A DNA stretch of 64,000 bases from an uncultured bacterium. GTDB taxonomy: Bacteria; Elusimicrobiota; Elusimicrobia; Elusimicrobiales; Elusimicrobiaceae. The notes under the pieces were generated by a model. That model saw nothing but the letters and a program-made list of their open reading frames with translations. It was not told where the DNA came from and did no database searches. Position 1 is the stretch's first letter; each line of letters opens with the position of its first letter. Shown here one piece after another: positions 28,500 to 37,731 of the stretch. A program made the translations under genes and the position numbers. The stretch is taken from contig CASFOP010000002.1 of NCBI GenBank assembly GCA_949296525.1, positions 62,001 through 126,000 on the forward strand. Reading direction: 5' to 3'.

Positions 28500-29823
28500 G
28501 TGAATCCTTAATAAAGGCCCGCAGGCCCGTTTTGAGCAGAATGTCCAAATCCATCAGGAAGGATCTGTTTTTAATATACCAAACATCGTAAGAAAAACGC
28601 ATAAAAGCACCGTCAAATGCGCGGGGTTCAAAGTTTTCTGGGGTGTTGTTTTTAAAGTTGACATATGTAAGTGGGGCTTTAAAATTGAGCTGTGCCCAGC
28701 CGGTAATGCCCGGCTTTACCACTGTGCGGATGGAATGGTTGGGGATGTATTTGTTTAAAAAAGTATATTCATCGTTCCAAATGGGTCTTGGCCCCACAAA
28801 AGACAAATCCCCCCGCAACACATTATAAATTTGCGGGATTTCATCCAGCCGGAAACGCCGCCAAATATGGCCCGTCCGCGTGATTTGTTCGTGGTCGGAC
28901 TCCTGACCCTTTTGGCGGATAGTGCGGAATTTATAGACGGTAATGGTTTTGCCCATGTATCCGGCTCTCTTTTGATGGTAAACAGGTTTTTCTTTATCTA
29001 CCCATTTAATCAGCAGCCAAATAACGGCCCCCGCCGGCAGCAGGAAAGGAAGCAGGCATAGGGCAAGCGCAATGTCCAAACAGCGTTTCAGCATGTCGTA
29101 CATGGCATCTCCGGGGCGGCGCCCTATGCCGCGCAGCAGCCACATGGCGTCATTGATGCTTTCGCGGGAGACGCGGCGGAAAAACTGTTCAAACACATTA
29201 AAGTCCGTATCTACGCAGACACCCTTGGAAATAAACTTTTTTGAAACAATGTCCCAGGCCTGCGGGTGTTCGGTAAACAGTTTGCTGGCTACGACCACGA
29301 TATCCAGATTATGCGTGGCATAAGAAGCAGATTCCTGCGGGATGCCTCCTTCCCTCACGGAAAACCCCTTGGACAGGCGGGCCTCCCTGCGTATTTCATC
29401 CAGCGTTTCGCTGTTACCGAACAGAAGGAGGGTTGTTTTGGCAAAATCCAGTTTAAAATAAGCCCGGCGCACCCAATATACATACAGGAAATAGATGGCC
29501 AGTACCGCCAACAAAATGGCCTTGGGTGTTACAAGCGGCAGCCGTGCCGATAGAAAATATAGAAAAGCTGCAGACAGAGTAGTACTGATGACAAAGGCCA
29601 CGCCAAGGCTTTTGTAGTTGGCATTTTGTTTGCGCAGTGCTTTGATATCGTAAAAAGAAAAAAGCCACAGGACAAAAGTGACCAAAATAAAAACAAACGC
29701 AAATACCTTGCAGTTGTTGAAATAGGTAAAGAGGCTGATTTCCCACCGGCGTACCGAGACGGCTATGAAAAGGATAATAAAAAAGGCGCAAAAATCCAAA
29801 AAGAAAAACAGTTTCTTATTCAT
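28486..29823 (-). CDS. polyprenyl-phosphate hexose-1-phosphate transferase (priming glycosyltransferase)
   Basis: A 445-residue membrane enzyme that starts polysaccharide repeat synthesis by moving a sugar-1-phosphate from a nucleotide sugar to undecaprenyl phosphate. Four N-terminal helices (about 5-125) are followed by a CoA-binding-like region. The C-terminal catalytic domain begins KRCLDIALALCLLPFLLP and contains KPVYHQKRAGYMGKTITVYKFRT, RRFRLDEIPQIYNVLRGDLSFVGPRP and VKPGITGWAQLNFKAP, all hallmarks of the WcaJ/WbaP family. The sugar is not readable from sequence; the adjacent epimerase suggests a galactose- or GalNAc-type donor. Confidence 0.93.
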   Translation of the reverse strand: MNKKLFFFLDFCAFFIILFIAVSVRRWEISLFTYFNNCKVFAFVFILVTFVLWLFSFYDIKALRKQNANYKSLGVAFVISTTLSAAFLYFLSARLPLVTPKAILLAVLAIYFLYVYWVRRAYFKLDFAKTTLLLFGNSETLDEIRREARLSKGFSVREGGIPQESASYATHNLDIVVVASKLFTEHPQAWDIVSKKFISKGVCVDTDFNVFEQFFRRVSRESINDAMWLLRGIGRRPGDAMYDMLKRCLDIALALCLLPFLLPAGAVIWLLIKWVDKEKPVYHQKRAGYMGKTITVYKFRTIRQKGQESDHEQITRTGHIWRRFRLDEIPQIYNVLRGDLSFVGPRPIWNDEYTFLNKYIPNHSIRTVVKPGITGWAQLNFKAPLTYVNFKNNTPENFEPRAFDGAFMRFSYDVWYIKNRSFLMDLDILLKTGLRAFIKDSHVAQ

Positions 29824-30748
29824 GCGCGCTCTCCTGCCATATTTCTTTTAATCCTTCTTCCAAAGATACGGAAGGGGTATAGCCCAGTGCGCGGATTTTG
29901 GAAATATCGGCGGAAGAAAGTTTTACGTCTCCGTCGCGTTTGGGGCGAAATACGCGGCCCAGTCTACGGCCGGATACTTTTTCTACCAGTTCCGCCAGTT
30001 CCAGCAGGCTGCAGGTTTGACCGCGGGCCACATTGTAGCATTCGCCGGGGGCGGCTTTCCGCGCGGCCAGCAAATTGGCCTGTACTACGTCCCGCACATG
30101 GACAAAGTCCCGGCTTTGGAGGCCGTCCCAATCTATACCCAGGGGTTTGTTATGTGCGGCCAAACTCATAAATTTGGCAATGACTGCGGCGTAAGGGGAA
30201 TCCGGATTTTGCCCGGGGCCAAATATATTGAAATAAATTAAAGAAACGGTTTCCAACCCATATACGCGGGTGTACATTTGGCACATTTCCAAGCCTTGCA
30301 GCTTGGACAGGGCATAAGGGGACTGGCAATCCCGCGCGGCCGTTTCCCGGTAAGGCAGATCCGGCCCGTTGCCGTATATGGCGCTGGAACAGGCGAATAC
30401 CACGCGTTTGACATGGCATTGACGGGCACATTCCAACACATGGGCTGTCCCCTGGGTGTTAATGGCAAAGGTATCCAGGGGCTGCATCACAGACTGCGGC
30501 ACCGATACCAACGCCGCATGGTGCAATACATAGTCCGCTCCGGCCATTGCTTCTTGTAGAGAGGAGACGTCCCGTATGTCGCCTTGTATGAGCTTGATTT
30601 GGCCTTGTATGGCGGCTAAATTTTCCCGTCGCCCGGAGGAGAAATTATCCAGTACCCGCACGTTTTGCCCGCGCCGGACCAGTTCTTTAACCAAATGGGA
30701 GCCGATAAAACCCGCCCCGCCGGTAATCATCCAGGTGTATTTTTCCAT
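29816..30748 (-). CDS. NAD-dependent sugar-nucleotide epimerase (GalE/WbpP-like)
   Basis: A 310-residue extended short-chain dehydrogenase/reductase: GGAGFIGSHLVKELVRRGQN at the N-terminus, LHHAALVSVPQSV, SSAIYGNGPDLPY, and catalytic Tyr-x3-Lys in SPYALSK. The segment LIYFNIFGPGQNPDSPYAAV is typical of UDP-GlcNAc 4-epimerases of the WbpP type, though UDP-glucose 4-epimerase activity is possible. It overlaps the priming transferase by eight bases and probably supplies its donor. A TATAAT box on the minus strand (30780-30775) and a GGGGGAAGGGG ribosome-binding site lie upstream. Confidence 0.87.
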   Translation of the reverse strand: MEKYTWMITGGAGFIGSHLVKELVRRGQNVRVLDNFSSGRRENLAAIQGQIKLIQGDIRDVSSLQEAMAGADYVLHHAALVSVPQSVMQPLDTFAINTQGTAHVLECARQCHVKRVVFACSSAIYGNGPDLPYRETAARDCQSPYALSKLQGLEMCQMYTRVYGLETVSLIYFNIFGPGQNPDSPYAAVIAKFMSLAAHNKPLGIDWDGLQSRDFVHVRDVVQANLLAARKAAPGECYNVARGQTCSLLELAELVEKVSGRRLGRVFRPKRDGDVKLSSADISKIRALGYTPSVSLEEGLKEIWQESAHE

Positions 30749-30911
30749 AAAACCCCTTCCCCCTACATAAGCAAATTATACTAATTTGATAATTTGGTTG
30801 ACAGATAAATTTCAATAAATTATGAGCCTGCAAAAATAAGGCCATAATCTTCGTTATCATAATTCTCGGTAGAAAGAAATAAAATGTTATAATTTAAACT
30901 GGTTACAGCAT
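30749..30911. promoter_or_regulatory. divergent promoter region of the polysaccharide locus
   Basis: Leftward: TATAAT on the minus strand at 30780-30775 for the epimerase operon. Rightward: TATAAT at 30888-30893, 18 bases before the glycosyltransferase ATG, and an upstream TTGACA (30798-30803), 17-base spacer, TATGAG (30821-30826). The region is very AT-rich. No operator was recognised. Confidence 0.6.
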
Positions 30912-31757
30912 ATGTTATATCCAGCTTTTACCGTTTTGATGTCTGTGTACGCCAAGGACAAACCTGATTGGATTGCCCAGGCGCTGGACAGCGTATTGAA
31001 CAATACCGTTGCCCCGGCAGAGGTGTTGGTGGCCGTGGATGGCCCGGTAGGGACGGAGATAAAAACGGTGCTGGATAGGTATTCAAAAGCACATGGGATA
31101 AAAAATATTTATTTTCCCCGCAATAGAGGTAGAGGGGCGGCTTTGCAGGATGCTGTACCGCAATGCACCCATGAAATGGTGGCTTTGATGGATGCGGATG
31201 ATATTTGCCTGCCTAATCGGTTTGAATTGTTGCTTCAATATTTTTATAACCATCCGGAAACGGACATTTGTGGCGGACAGACCGAGGAAGTAGACTCTCA
31301 AACATTGAAAGAGATTTCTTTGCGTCAGGTTCCGTTGACGGACTCCGCCATTAAACAATACGTCAAATCTCGCTCTCCCTTTAACCAGCAAACCGTTATG
31401 TTTAAAAAGACGTCTGTTTGCCGGGCCGGCGGATACAGAGCTTTTCATTTGTTTGAAGATTATGACTTGTGGGTGCGTATGGCCTGGGAGGGGGCGGTTA
31501 TGGCCAACCTGCCAGAAGTATTGGTTCGAATGCGGGTGGATAACCAAATGTTTGCCCGCCGCGGTGGCTGGAAATATTTTAAAAGCAATTTGGCTTTGCA
31601 AAATGAATTGCTCCAATACAGGATGATTTCATTCCCTAGGTATATTTTTAACACGGCTGTGCGGTTTGCCGTACAAGTATTGCTGCCGAACGGTATGAGA
31701 AGTTGGTTCTACAAGAAAGCATTGAGATGCTCAAAGAAGAAGGCAACCTTGTGTTGA
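30912..31757 (+). CDS. family 2 glycosyltransferase
   Basis: A 281-residue GT-A-fold enzyme: FTVLMSVYAKDKPDWIAQAL at the N-terminus, EVLVAVDGPVG, and the metal/nucleotide motif MDADDICLPNRFE. It ends in EDYDLWVRMAWEGAV, typical of inverting GT2 enzymes. It probably adds one sugar to the lipid-linked repeat on the cytoplasmic side. There is no good Shine-Dalgarno; TATAAT at 30888-30893 would give a leader of about ten bases. First gene of the rightward, AT-rich set. Confidence 0.88.
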   Translation: MLYPAFTVLMSVYAKDKPDWIAQALDSVLNNTVAPAEVLVAVDGPVGTEIKTVLDRYSKAHGIKNIYFPRNRGRGAALQDAVPQCTHEMVALMDADDICLPNRFELLLQYFYNHPETDICGGQTEEVDSQTLKEISLRQVPLTDSAIKQYVKSRSPFNQQTVMFKKTSVCRAGGYRAFHLFEDYDLWVRMAWEGAVMANLPEVLVRMRVDNQMFARRGGWKYFKSNLALQNELLQYRMISFPRYIFNTAVRFAVQVLLPNGMRSWFYKKALRCSKKKATLC

Positions 31758-32809
31758 GTACTGTGACAAAATATATCCTTAATTTCTTTTATCGTTTTAG
31801 AAAGAAAGAAACAAAAGAAATAAAAAAAATCCTCTTTTTATTCCCCAGCAGTGCAGTAGGTGATACTGTTGTGGAAACTTTTTTTATTCGTGAAATAAAA
31901 AAATTATTCCCACAAGCCAAACTGGATATATTTATTCTAAAACCGTCTGCGGTGCTTTTAAAAGGCAATCCGGCTATAAATCGTATCTTCACGATGCCCG
32001 TAAACAAATATAAAAAATTATGCTGTCTGGCCCGGAGGGTGTTGTCCTTCCGAAAAGAACGATATGATTTGATTTTAGATCTTCCCCACAGCGGTTATGC
32101 TCCATTTAGGCAGATTTATCTTTATTTAATTGGATCTGCCAAAGTAATGAGTTGTAATGTGGGAGGATACGATTTTATTACGCATGCAGTCCAATGGGAA
32201 GAAGGGAAAGAACACATTACCAAAGCGGTATATATAAAAGCGCTGAAGATGTTGGGTGCTGAGGGTCCATTTCAGGTATATTATGATTTGAAAATACCTC
32301 CCGCTGAACAAGAAGCCGTATCTTCTTTTTGGGAAACAAATCATCTTAACGCTAAAAAAGTCTTGCTGTTTAACACTGAAGGATCTTCTCCTTTTAGGAC
32401 ATTGTCAAATAAAAGAATTTTAGAAATCATTTATGCTTTGCAAAAGAATTGTCCTCAGTATCAGGTGTTGTTATTGGCTTATCGGAAAAATTTTAGCGAA
32501 TTTCCGCAAGAAATACCGGTTTTCTATACAAAATCCATCCTATTAAGTGCGGCCGCTGTACAAAAAGCGGATTACATTCTGACCGTAGATACAGGAGTGG
32601 TACATTTAGCGGATGCTTTTCATAAACCTATGTGTGTTTTATTTTCTGCCATCGCTAAAGAGGGGTTTTTGCGTCCCCATGTAGAACATTTTTGGGGATC
32701 CATAAATAAAGGGAACTGCTACTTAAAATCAAATGCTAGCGTTAATGATATATCAAATACTTTAATAATAAATACAACTTTACATCATCTTTGCCGTAAA
32801 GAGGGATAA
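31727..32809 (+). CDS. family 9 glycosyltransferase (heptosyltransferase-like) 1
   Basis: A GT-B-fold protein of about 360 residues. The N-terminal half has ILFLFPSSAVGDTVVETFFI, matching the heptosyltransferase start (normally R-x-S-x-x-G-D). The C-terminal half has VLLFNTEGSSPFRTLS and ILTVDTGVVHLADAFHKPMC, the GT9 donor-site signature (usually DTGxxHLAxA). It likely transfers a heptose or another sugar in the polysaccharide repeat. The start is uncertain: ATG 31727 overlaps the preceding gene by 31 bases; GTG 31751, with GAAGG upstream, is the alternative. A second member lies at 33930. Confidence 0.82.
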   Translation: MLKEEGNLVLSTVTKYILNFFYRFRKKETKEIKKILFLFPSSAVGDTVVETFFIREIKKLFPQAKLDIFILKPSAVLLKGNPAINRIFTMPVNKYKKLCCLARRVLSFRKERYDLILDLPHSGYAPFRQIYLYLIGSAKVMSCNVGGYDFITHAVQWEEGKEHITKAVYIKALKMLGAEGPFQVYYDLKIPPAEQEAVSSFWETNHLNAKKVLLFNTEGSSPFRTLSNKRILEIIYALQKNCPQYQVLLLAYRKNFSEFPQEIPVFYTKSILLSAAAVQKADYILTVDTGVVHLADAFHKPMCVLFSAIAKEGFLRPHVEHFWGSINKGNCYLKSNASVNDISNTLIINTTLHHLCRKEG

Positions 32810-32811
32810 TA

Positions 32812-33921
32812 ATGTTGCCTTTAGCCATGACCATGACCCCTGCACAAATTGCTCCGTATCTGTGGCAATATGGAGTCTTTTTGGGTATTATTATGTGCCT
32901 GTGGATTTTTTCAATAAAATCAAAAGGTTCGCACTGGGGCAGTTTGATTTTATGTGCGGTACTGGTTTTTATTGCTGGATTTCGCCATTTTTTACACACG
33001 CAGGATACCTGGGTCTATGTTCGCTCTTTTGAAGTAATTTCCACCGGCATTTTACACGGAGGAACTTATATGGAAAAAGGCTATGTATTATATAATTATA
33101 TACTGTCTTGGTTTTGCAAATCTCCACAAATTGTCCTTTTTTCAAATGCTTTCCTGACTATTGCCGGATATTATATTTGTTATAAAAAATATAGCACCAA
33201 CCCATTCTTGTCACTTGTATTATTTTGCGTCAATTCCATCAATGGGTTTGTTCCCATGATGAATCTTTCCAGGCAGTATTTGGCCGTAGGAATTATTATG
33301 TTTTCAGTGGGATTTATAGTTAAAAGGAATTTTATATTATTTTTGCTAGGTATTATAGTGGCAGGTAATTTTCATACTTCAGCATATTTGGCAATTATTT
33401 TGTATTTTCTTTACCCTATACCATTTAAGCTCAAATATGCTGCTATTGGTATGATTGCTACAGCTTTTTTAGCTTTCACCCCTTTACTGGATTTGGTAAT
33501 GTCTTTACTCCACTCCACGATTATGAGCCGACTGCTGCGCCTACATGAAGAAGGAATAAAACTGGCGGCTTTGGCCAACACGGTAATCTCTTTTGGAATA
33601 TTCTCATTTTGCCTATGGACATTTCAACGATATAAATCTTCAATCCGAATGAACATTTCTCCCTCCTTTTTATTATGGAGCTCTTTGCTCACGTTATGTA
33701 TGTTTATTATATCTCTAAACTCTCATGCATTTGATAGAATAGCCTTATTATTTTCCGGGCTTAACATATTAGCCTTAAGTAATTTTATTTGTGTACATAA
33801 GGCGACTAACAGATATATCTTTGTAATTGGATTTTTATCTGTATTTATAATATACAGCTGTATCTGTTTTGTATATCGGCCAGAATGGGGGATGCCGATT
33901 CCATTTAGATTTTGTTTCTAA
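32812..33921 (+). CDS. EpsG-type polysaccharide polymerase (Wzy-like)
   Basis: A 369-residue integral membrane protein with about ten predicted helices. The segment VFIAGFRHFLHTQDTWVYVR (GxRxxxxTQDTxxY) and MNLSRQYLAVGIIMFSVGF (with Arg-Gln) follow the pattern of EpsG proteins, which join lipid-linked repeats at the outer face of the inner membrane. It lies two bases after the first GT9 gene. A separate O-antigen ligase-type protein is encoded at 41875-43503, so the locus has two candidate polymerases or ligases. Confidence 0.83.
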   Translation: MLPLAMTMTPAQIAPYLWQYGVFLGIIMCLWIFSIKSKGSHWGSLILCAVLVFIAGFRHFLHTQDTWVYVRSFEVISTGILHGGTYMEKGYVLYNYILSWFCKSPQIVLFSNAFLTIAGYYICYKKYSTNPFLSLVLFCVNSINGFVPMMNLSRQYLAVGIIMFSVGFIVKRNFILFLLGIIVAGNFHTSAYLAIILYFLYPIPFKLKYAAIGMIATAFLAFTPLLDLVMSLLHSTIMSRLLRLHEEGIKLAALANTVISFGIFSFCLWTFQRYKSSIRMNISPSFLLWSSLLTLCMFIISLNSHAFDRIALLFSGLNILALSNFICVHKATNRYIFVIGFLSVFIIYSCICFVYRPEWGMPIPFRFCF

Positions 33922-33929
33922 TAAATACT

Positions 33930-34982
33930 ATGAAGCCATTAAAAGAAAGAGTTTTAAATATACTGTGGAGAATGATTACTTTCCTGCTGGATATCCTCCC
34001 TTCCAAGACAACCCCTTATTATGATGTTCGGCTTGCAGAAAGAGTTGCTATTTTATCCTATGGGTCAAAGGTAGGTGATAGTGTGATTATGACTCTTTTT
34101 GTGCGTAATTTTAAAAGGCATTTCCCCCACACGCACCTCACTGTTGGAATACAGAAAGAATATGAGGAAATTTTTAAAAACAATCCCAATATAGATAGCT
34201 TAATCACTTTACCGAATTCTTTCTTAGAGTTACACTCTCTTTTAAAGAAACATCGTTGGGATGTGATATTGGATATCCCGTTTTCCGATAGAAAAAATTT
34301 ATTGGCCTATTATTTTTCAGCCCCACATAAGCTCATTTCAGTACAATATCATGCGCCCTGCAAACATATTGCGTATCTTAAACCTGCTGAAAGAACTCAC
34401 TTTTCCGATATTTTTGTGCAGGCGTTACGCTTATTTGATATTCAATCCCCTGATCTCTCATATGATTTGTTTCCCTCTTTTACAGATAAAAACTATGTCC
34501 AAACTTTTCTTTCTAAACACCAATTACAAAATAAAAAATTTATATTATTTAATCCACAAGCTTCCAGCCTTTCTAGATGTTTGAATGCCACTGCCGTTCG
34601 GAGTATCATTGATAAATTAAAACAGGCAAAAATTCCAACCGTTTTATTGTGCCATCAGTTAAAATACGCAAAGGCCTTGCCATTAGATGTACCAATTTTT
34701 CATACAAATTCCATTATGCACACAGCAGCCATTGTATCAACAGCCGACCATATTCTAACTGTAGATACAGGGGTTGTACATATAGCAGACGCCTATAAAA
34801 AACCTATGACAGTATTATACAGTGATGTTTGTAATCCCGGGGAGTTTCCGCGCTCTGCCCAATATCTAAAAATATGGCAGCCGAAACATTCCCGTTTTTC
34901 TTTTCTGCGAGCACTGCACAACGTAAATGAAATATCTCCTGAAGAAATTGTAGGAACTGTCACCGGGAATTGGAATCATTGA
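33930..34982 (+). CDS. family 9 glycosyltransferase (heptosyltransferase-like) 2
   Basis: A 350-residue GT9-type protein related to the one at 31727: AILSYGSKVGDSVIMTLFVR in the N-terminal domain and ILTVDTGVVHIADAYKKPMT in the C-terminal donor-binding domain. Start at ATG 33930 is preferred to a TTG at 33912 that lies inside the preceding gene. The two GT9 genes flank the EpsG-type polymerase and have probably arisen by duplication followed by strong divergence. The acceptor and donor sugars are unknown. Confidence 0.83.
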   Translation: MKPLKERVLNILWRMITFLLDILPSKTTPYYDVRLAERVAILSYGSKVGDSVIMTLFVRNFKRHFPHTHLTVGIQKEYEEIFKNNPNIDSLITLPNSFLELHSLLKKHRWDVILDIPFSDRKNLLAYYFSAPHKLISVQYHAPCKHIAYLKPAERTHFSDIFVQALRLFDIQSPDLSYDLFPSFTDKNYVQTFLSKHQLQNKKFILFNPQASSLSRCLNATAVRSIIDKLKQAKIPTVLLCHQLKYAKALPLDVPIFHTNSIMHTAAIVSTADHILTVDTGVVHIADAYKKPMTVLYSDVCNPGEFPRSAQYLKIWQPKHSRFSFLRALHNVNEISPEEIVGTVTGNWNH

Positions 34983-34985
34983 TTT

Positions 34986-36530
34986 ATGAAACAAAATCAC
35001 AAGCGCATCTTTAAGAATACTGTTATGCTCTATATCCGTATACTATGCGCGATGTTTTTATCTTTTTATATTTCCCGCATCGTGTTGCAATTGCTGGGGG
35101 TTGAAGATTTTGGAATTTTAAGTGCTGTGTTTGGCGTCACAAACTTAATGATGTTTGTAAATGTTTCTCTGAGCGGAGCCACATCCCGTTTTCTTACATT
35201 TGAATTAGGAAAGGGGGCCGGGGGAAACCTGACCAAAGTTTTTCGTTCTGCTCTGTTTGCGCATGTAATTGCAGCGGTGATTTTTATCTTATTGGTAGAG
35301 ACAATTGGCCTTTGGTTAGTAAATCATAAATTGGTATTGGGGCCCGGCAAATTGGCCGCTGCTAATATGTTATTCCAACTAGGAATAGGCGCATGTGTCT
35401 TATCCATTCTTAAAATTCCTTATGAAGCCATAGTTATTGCTTATGAAAGAATGAATATTTTTGCTTATATTAGCATTTTGCAATATATACTCCAGCTGGC
35501 CTTATTTTCTTTGTTATTTTTATTTCCGAAAAGCAATCTATTGGTTGATTATGGTGTTATGTTCTTGTTGGTGAATGTAATTGTATTGTTTTCCTATATT
35601 TTCTATGACTGGAAAGAATTTGCAGAAACAAGAGGAGGTCCCGTCTATTACAAAGATATAACAGCTTCTATTTTTAACTTTTGTATGAAAACATTATATT
35701 CGGACGGTTCTCATGCATTGAAGATGCAGGGAATTAATATCCTAGAAAATATATTTTTTGGTCCGGTATTTAGTGCGGCCACTGCTGTTGCCAATCAAGC
35801 TTATTTAGGAATTTCTAGCTTTGCAGATAATTTTTTGACAGCGTGTCGTCCGCAAATTGTAAAAAATTATGCCGCCGAAGAATACCAAGAATTGCAATTT
35901 CTGGTTATTAACTGCACAAAACTGGCATTGGGGCTTTTATTGCTGGTGCTGGTTCCTTGTATGATAGAAACGGATTTTATTCTCCGGATTTGGCTTAAAA
36001 ATGTTCCGGATCACGCAGTTGTGTTCTGCCGTTTCCTTTTAGTGGCGAGTTATTGTTCAATACTGTTCCGGACCTTGGTATTTGCCATACAAGCGACTGG
36101 GAAAATAGGAAAAATGAGTTTGGGCTTTGGGACTATATATTTACTGGTTATCTTAGTATCTTATTGGCTGTTAAAAGCAAAGGCGATCCCCATTATTCCA
36201 TTTGTTGTAAATCTTCTAAGCCCTATTGGATTATGTATAATCACGCTTCTTTTAATTTCTAAACAGATTCCTCAAATATCGGTAACCTCGTTTCTTTCTG
36301 AAGTTATAGGCCGGGGCGGGATGATGACACTTTGTGCGTTTATCCCGGCCTTTTTGGTGCAGCAGTATTTGGCAGAGGGATGGATAAGATTCATTTTGGT
36401 AATGTTAACCAGTACTATTTGTGTAGGGGCGTCCGGGTTTGTGTGGGGTCTTTCCGCCAAACAACGGTATTTTTTGATTTCATACATAAAAAATTTCATG
36501 ATACGATTCCATGAAAAGAGAGGAGATTAA
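34986..36530 (+). CDS. wzx: polysaccharide flippase (Wzx, MOP superfamily)
   Basis: A 514-residue membrane protein with about fourteen predicted helices. The N-terminal part FYISRIVLQLLGVEDFGILS, then VSLSGATSRFLTFELGKG, is characteristic of Wzx/PST flippases that move undecaprenyl-linked repeats across the inner membrane. It is three bases downstream of the second GT9 gene and three bases upstream of the QueC-like gene, so all are one transcript. Confidence 0.92.
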   Translation: MKQNHKRIFKNTVMLYIRILCAMFLSFYISRIVLQLLGVEDFGILSAVFGVTNLMMFVNVSLSGATSRFLTFELGKGAGGNLTKVFRSALFAHVIAAVIFILLVETIGLWLVNHKLVLGPGKLAAANMLFQLGIGACVLSILKIPYEAIVIAYERMNIFAYISILQYILQLALFSLLFLFPKSNLLVDYGVMFLLVNVIVLFSYIFYDWKEFAETRGGPVYYKDITASIFNFCMKTLYSDGSHALKMQGINILENIFFGPVFSAATAVANQAYLGISSFADNFLTACRPQIVKNYAAEEYQELQFLVINCTKLALGLLLLVLVPCMIETDFILRIWLKNVPDHAVVFCRFLLVASYCSILFRTLVFAIQATGKIGKMSLGFGTIYLLVILVSYWLLKAKAIPIIPFVVNLLSPIGLCIITLLLISKQIPQISVTSFLSEVIGRGGMMTLCAFIPAFLVQQYLAEGWIRFILVMLTSTICVGASGFVWGLSAKQRYFLISYIKNFMIRFHEKRGD

Positions 36531-36532
36531 GA

Positions 36533-37669
36533 ATGCTTAACTTAAATATTTCTGCAATTCATTTTAATGATTCGGAAGTTGAGATAGACTATCATATATC
36601 CCCACAACTAAAAGAAATAGATTCTGGCGCCCCGATCAAACTCAACTATGCTTTTCTGGTAAAAAAAGATTATACATGGGCAAGTATGGTTGCTTTAGGT
36701 TCGTTTTTGCCTTATTTAGTGAGCAGAGATTCGAAGATTAAAGTAACTCTCCCCATCGCTGCGACGGAATGGCTAAAAGAATACTGGCAACAATATTTAA
36801 CAGCTATGTTTGAATCGTCATTTTCCATTGAATGGGTCTTTACGGCACAATATTCCACAGAGGAAAAAGAAGATAGTTTGTTTTCATCAAACGCATCTAA
36901 TCGCATCGGCCTTTTTTATGGGGGAGGGGTGGAGAGTACATTTGCTTTGTCTACTTTCTATCATAAAAATCCGATTCTTATATCTATTAACGGCAAAAAT
37001 TGGATGAATGCGGATAAAGATAAAAGTCCTATTAAATATAATTTGATTTCAGAGTTAACACAGAAATACGGACTTTCTTTGGAGGAAGTTTCCATGAATG
37101 TCCGAAACCTGATTAAAGATACCGATGCTATTTTTAATCGTTTTGTTACAGGGAATCTGTTTTATTTCCTGGCGGCACCTATTGCAGATAAATTTGGCAT
37201 AGGGACTCTATATTTATCGACAGAGTTGGAATATGCATTGGAAGTTGGAGAGCACGACCAATCTATTCACCCACGGTTTGTGAATAATGTTTTTGTTAAA
37301 AAGCCTTCCTGGCCACTATTTATGTCTATTTATATGGGATTCCCAAAGGTTTCCATGTTTGCAAAACTGGCAAAAACCGATTTTATTAAATATATTTATT
37401 CTTGTTTTAACAATTCCCAAAAAAGATGGTGTGGCGCCTGTTCTAAGTGTTTTAGAATCAGTGAATTTTGCGATAGGATTCATTTAGACCGCCAGATAAT
37501 CGGGATGCAGGAAGGGATTACGGGCCGGAGAGAGCATAGTCCGGTCACTCGTTATTCTTGGCAATATATGGACAAAATCTATGGGCGAAAATATATGCGT
37601 GAATTTGTTTTATTAGCAAAACATGCAATCAAGAAATTCAAAAAGAAATTCTTAAAGATAAATAGCTAA
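36533..37669 (+). CDS. QueC-like PP-loop protein with zinc-type Cys cluster, in the polysaccharide locus
   Basis: A 378-residue protein with a unique N-terminal domain of about 120 residues followed by an ATP-pyrophosphatase-like domain: LFYGGGVESTFALS (127-140) matches the PP-loop SGG-x-D-S-T with Glu in place of Asp. Near its end, Cys291, Cys300, Cys303 and Cys306 (SCF...WCGACSKC) reproduce the four-Cys zinc site of QueC, followed by FR. QueC makes the nitrile of preQ0 through ATP activation of a carboxylate. A role in activating or amidating a sugar carboxylate is plausible here but purely inferred. MurL-type or sugar amidotransferase relationships are alternatives that could not be tested. 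Last gene of the rightward AT-rich operon. Confidence 0.7.
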   Translation: MLNLNISAIHFNDSEVEIDYHISPQLKEIDSGAPIKLNYAFLVKKDYTWASMVALGSFLPYLVSRDSKIKVTLPIAATEWLKEYWQQYLTAMFESSFSIEWVFTAQYSTEEKEDSLFSSNASNRIGLFYGGGVESTFALSTFYHKNPILISINGKNWMNADKDKSPIKYNLISELTQKYGLSLEEVSMNVRNLIKDTDAIFNRFVTGNLFYFLAAPIADKFGIGTLYLSTELEYALEVGEHDQSIHPRFVNNVFVKKPSWPLFMSIYMGFPKVSMFAKLAKTDFIKYIYSCFNNSQKRWCGACSKCFRISEFCDRIHLDRQIIGMQEGITGRREHSPVTRYSWQYMDKIYGRKYMREFVLLAKHAIKKFKKKFLKINS

Positions 37670-37683
37670 TAAATATATAAACA

Positions 37684-37710
37684 GCCCCAACCTCTAATGG
37701 GGCATTTGTG
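37684..37710. terminator. weak bidirectional terminator between convergent polysaccharide operons
   Basis: GCCCCA...TGGGGC six-base-pair stem with an 8-base loop followed by ATTTGTG. It lies between the QueC-like gene and the leftward gene ending at 37732. Confidence 0.5.
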
Positions 37711-37731
37711 CGCAAAAGAGTATTTGCAAAA

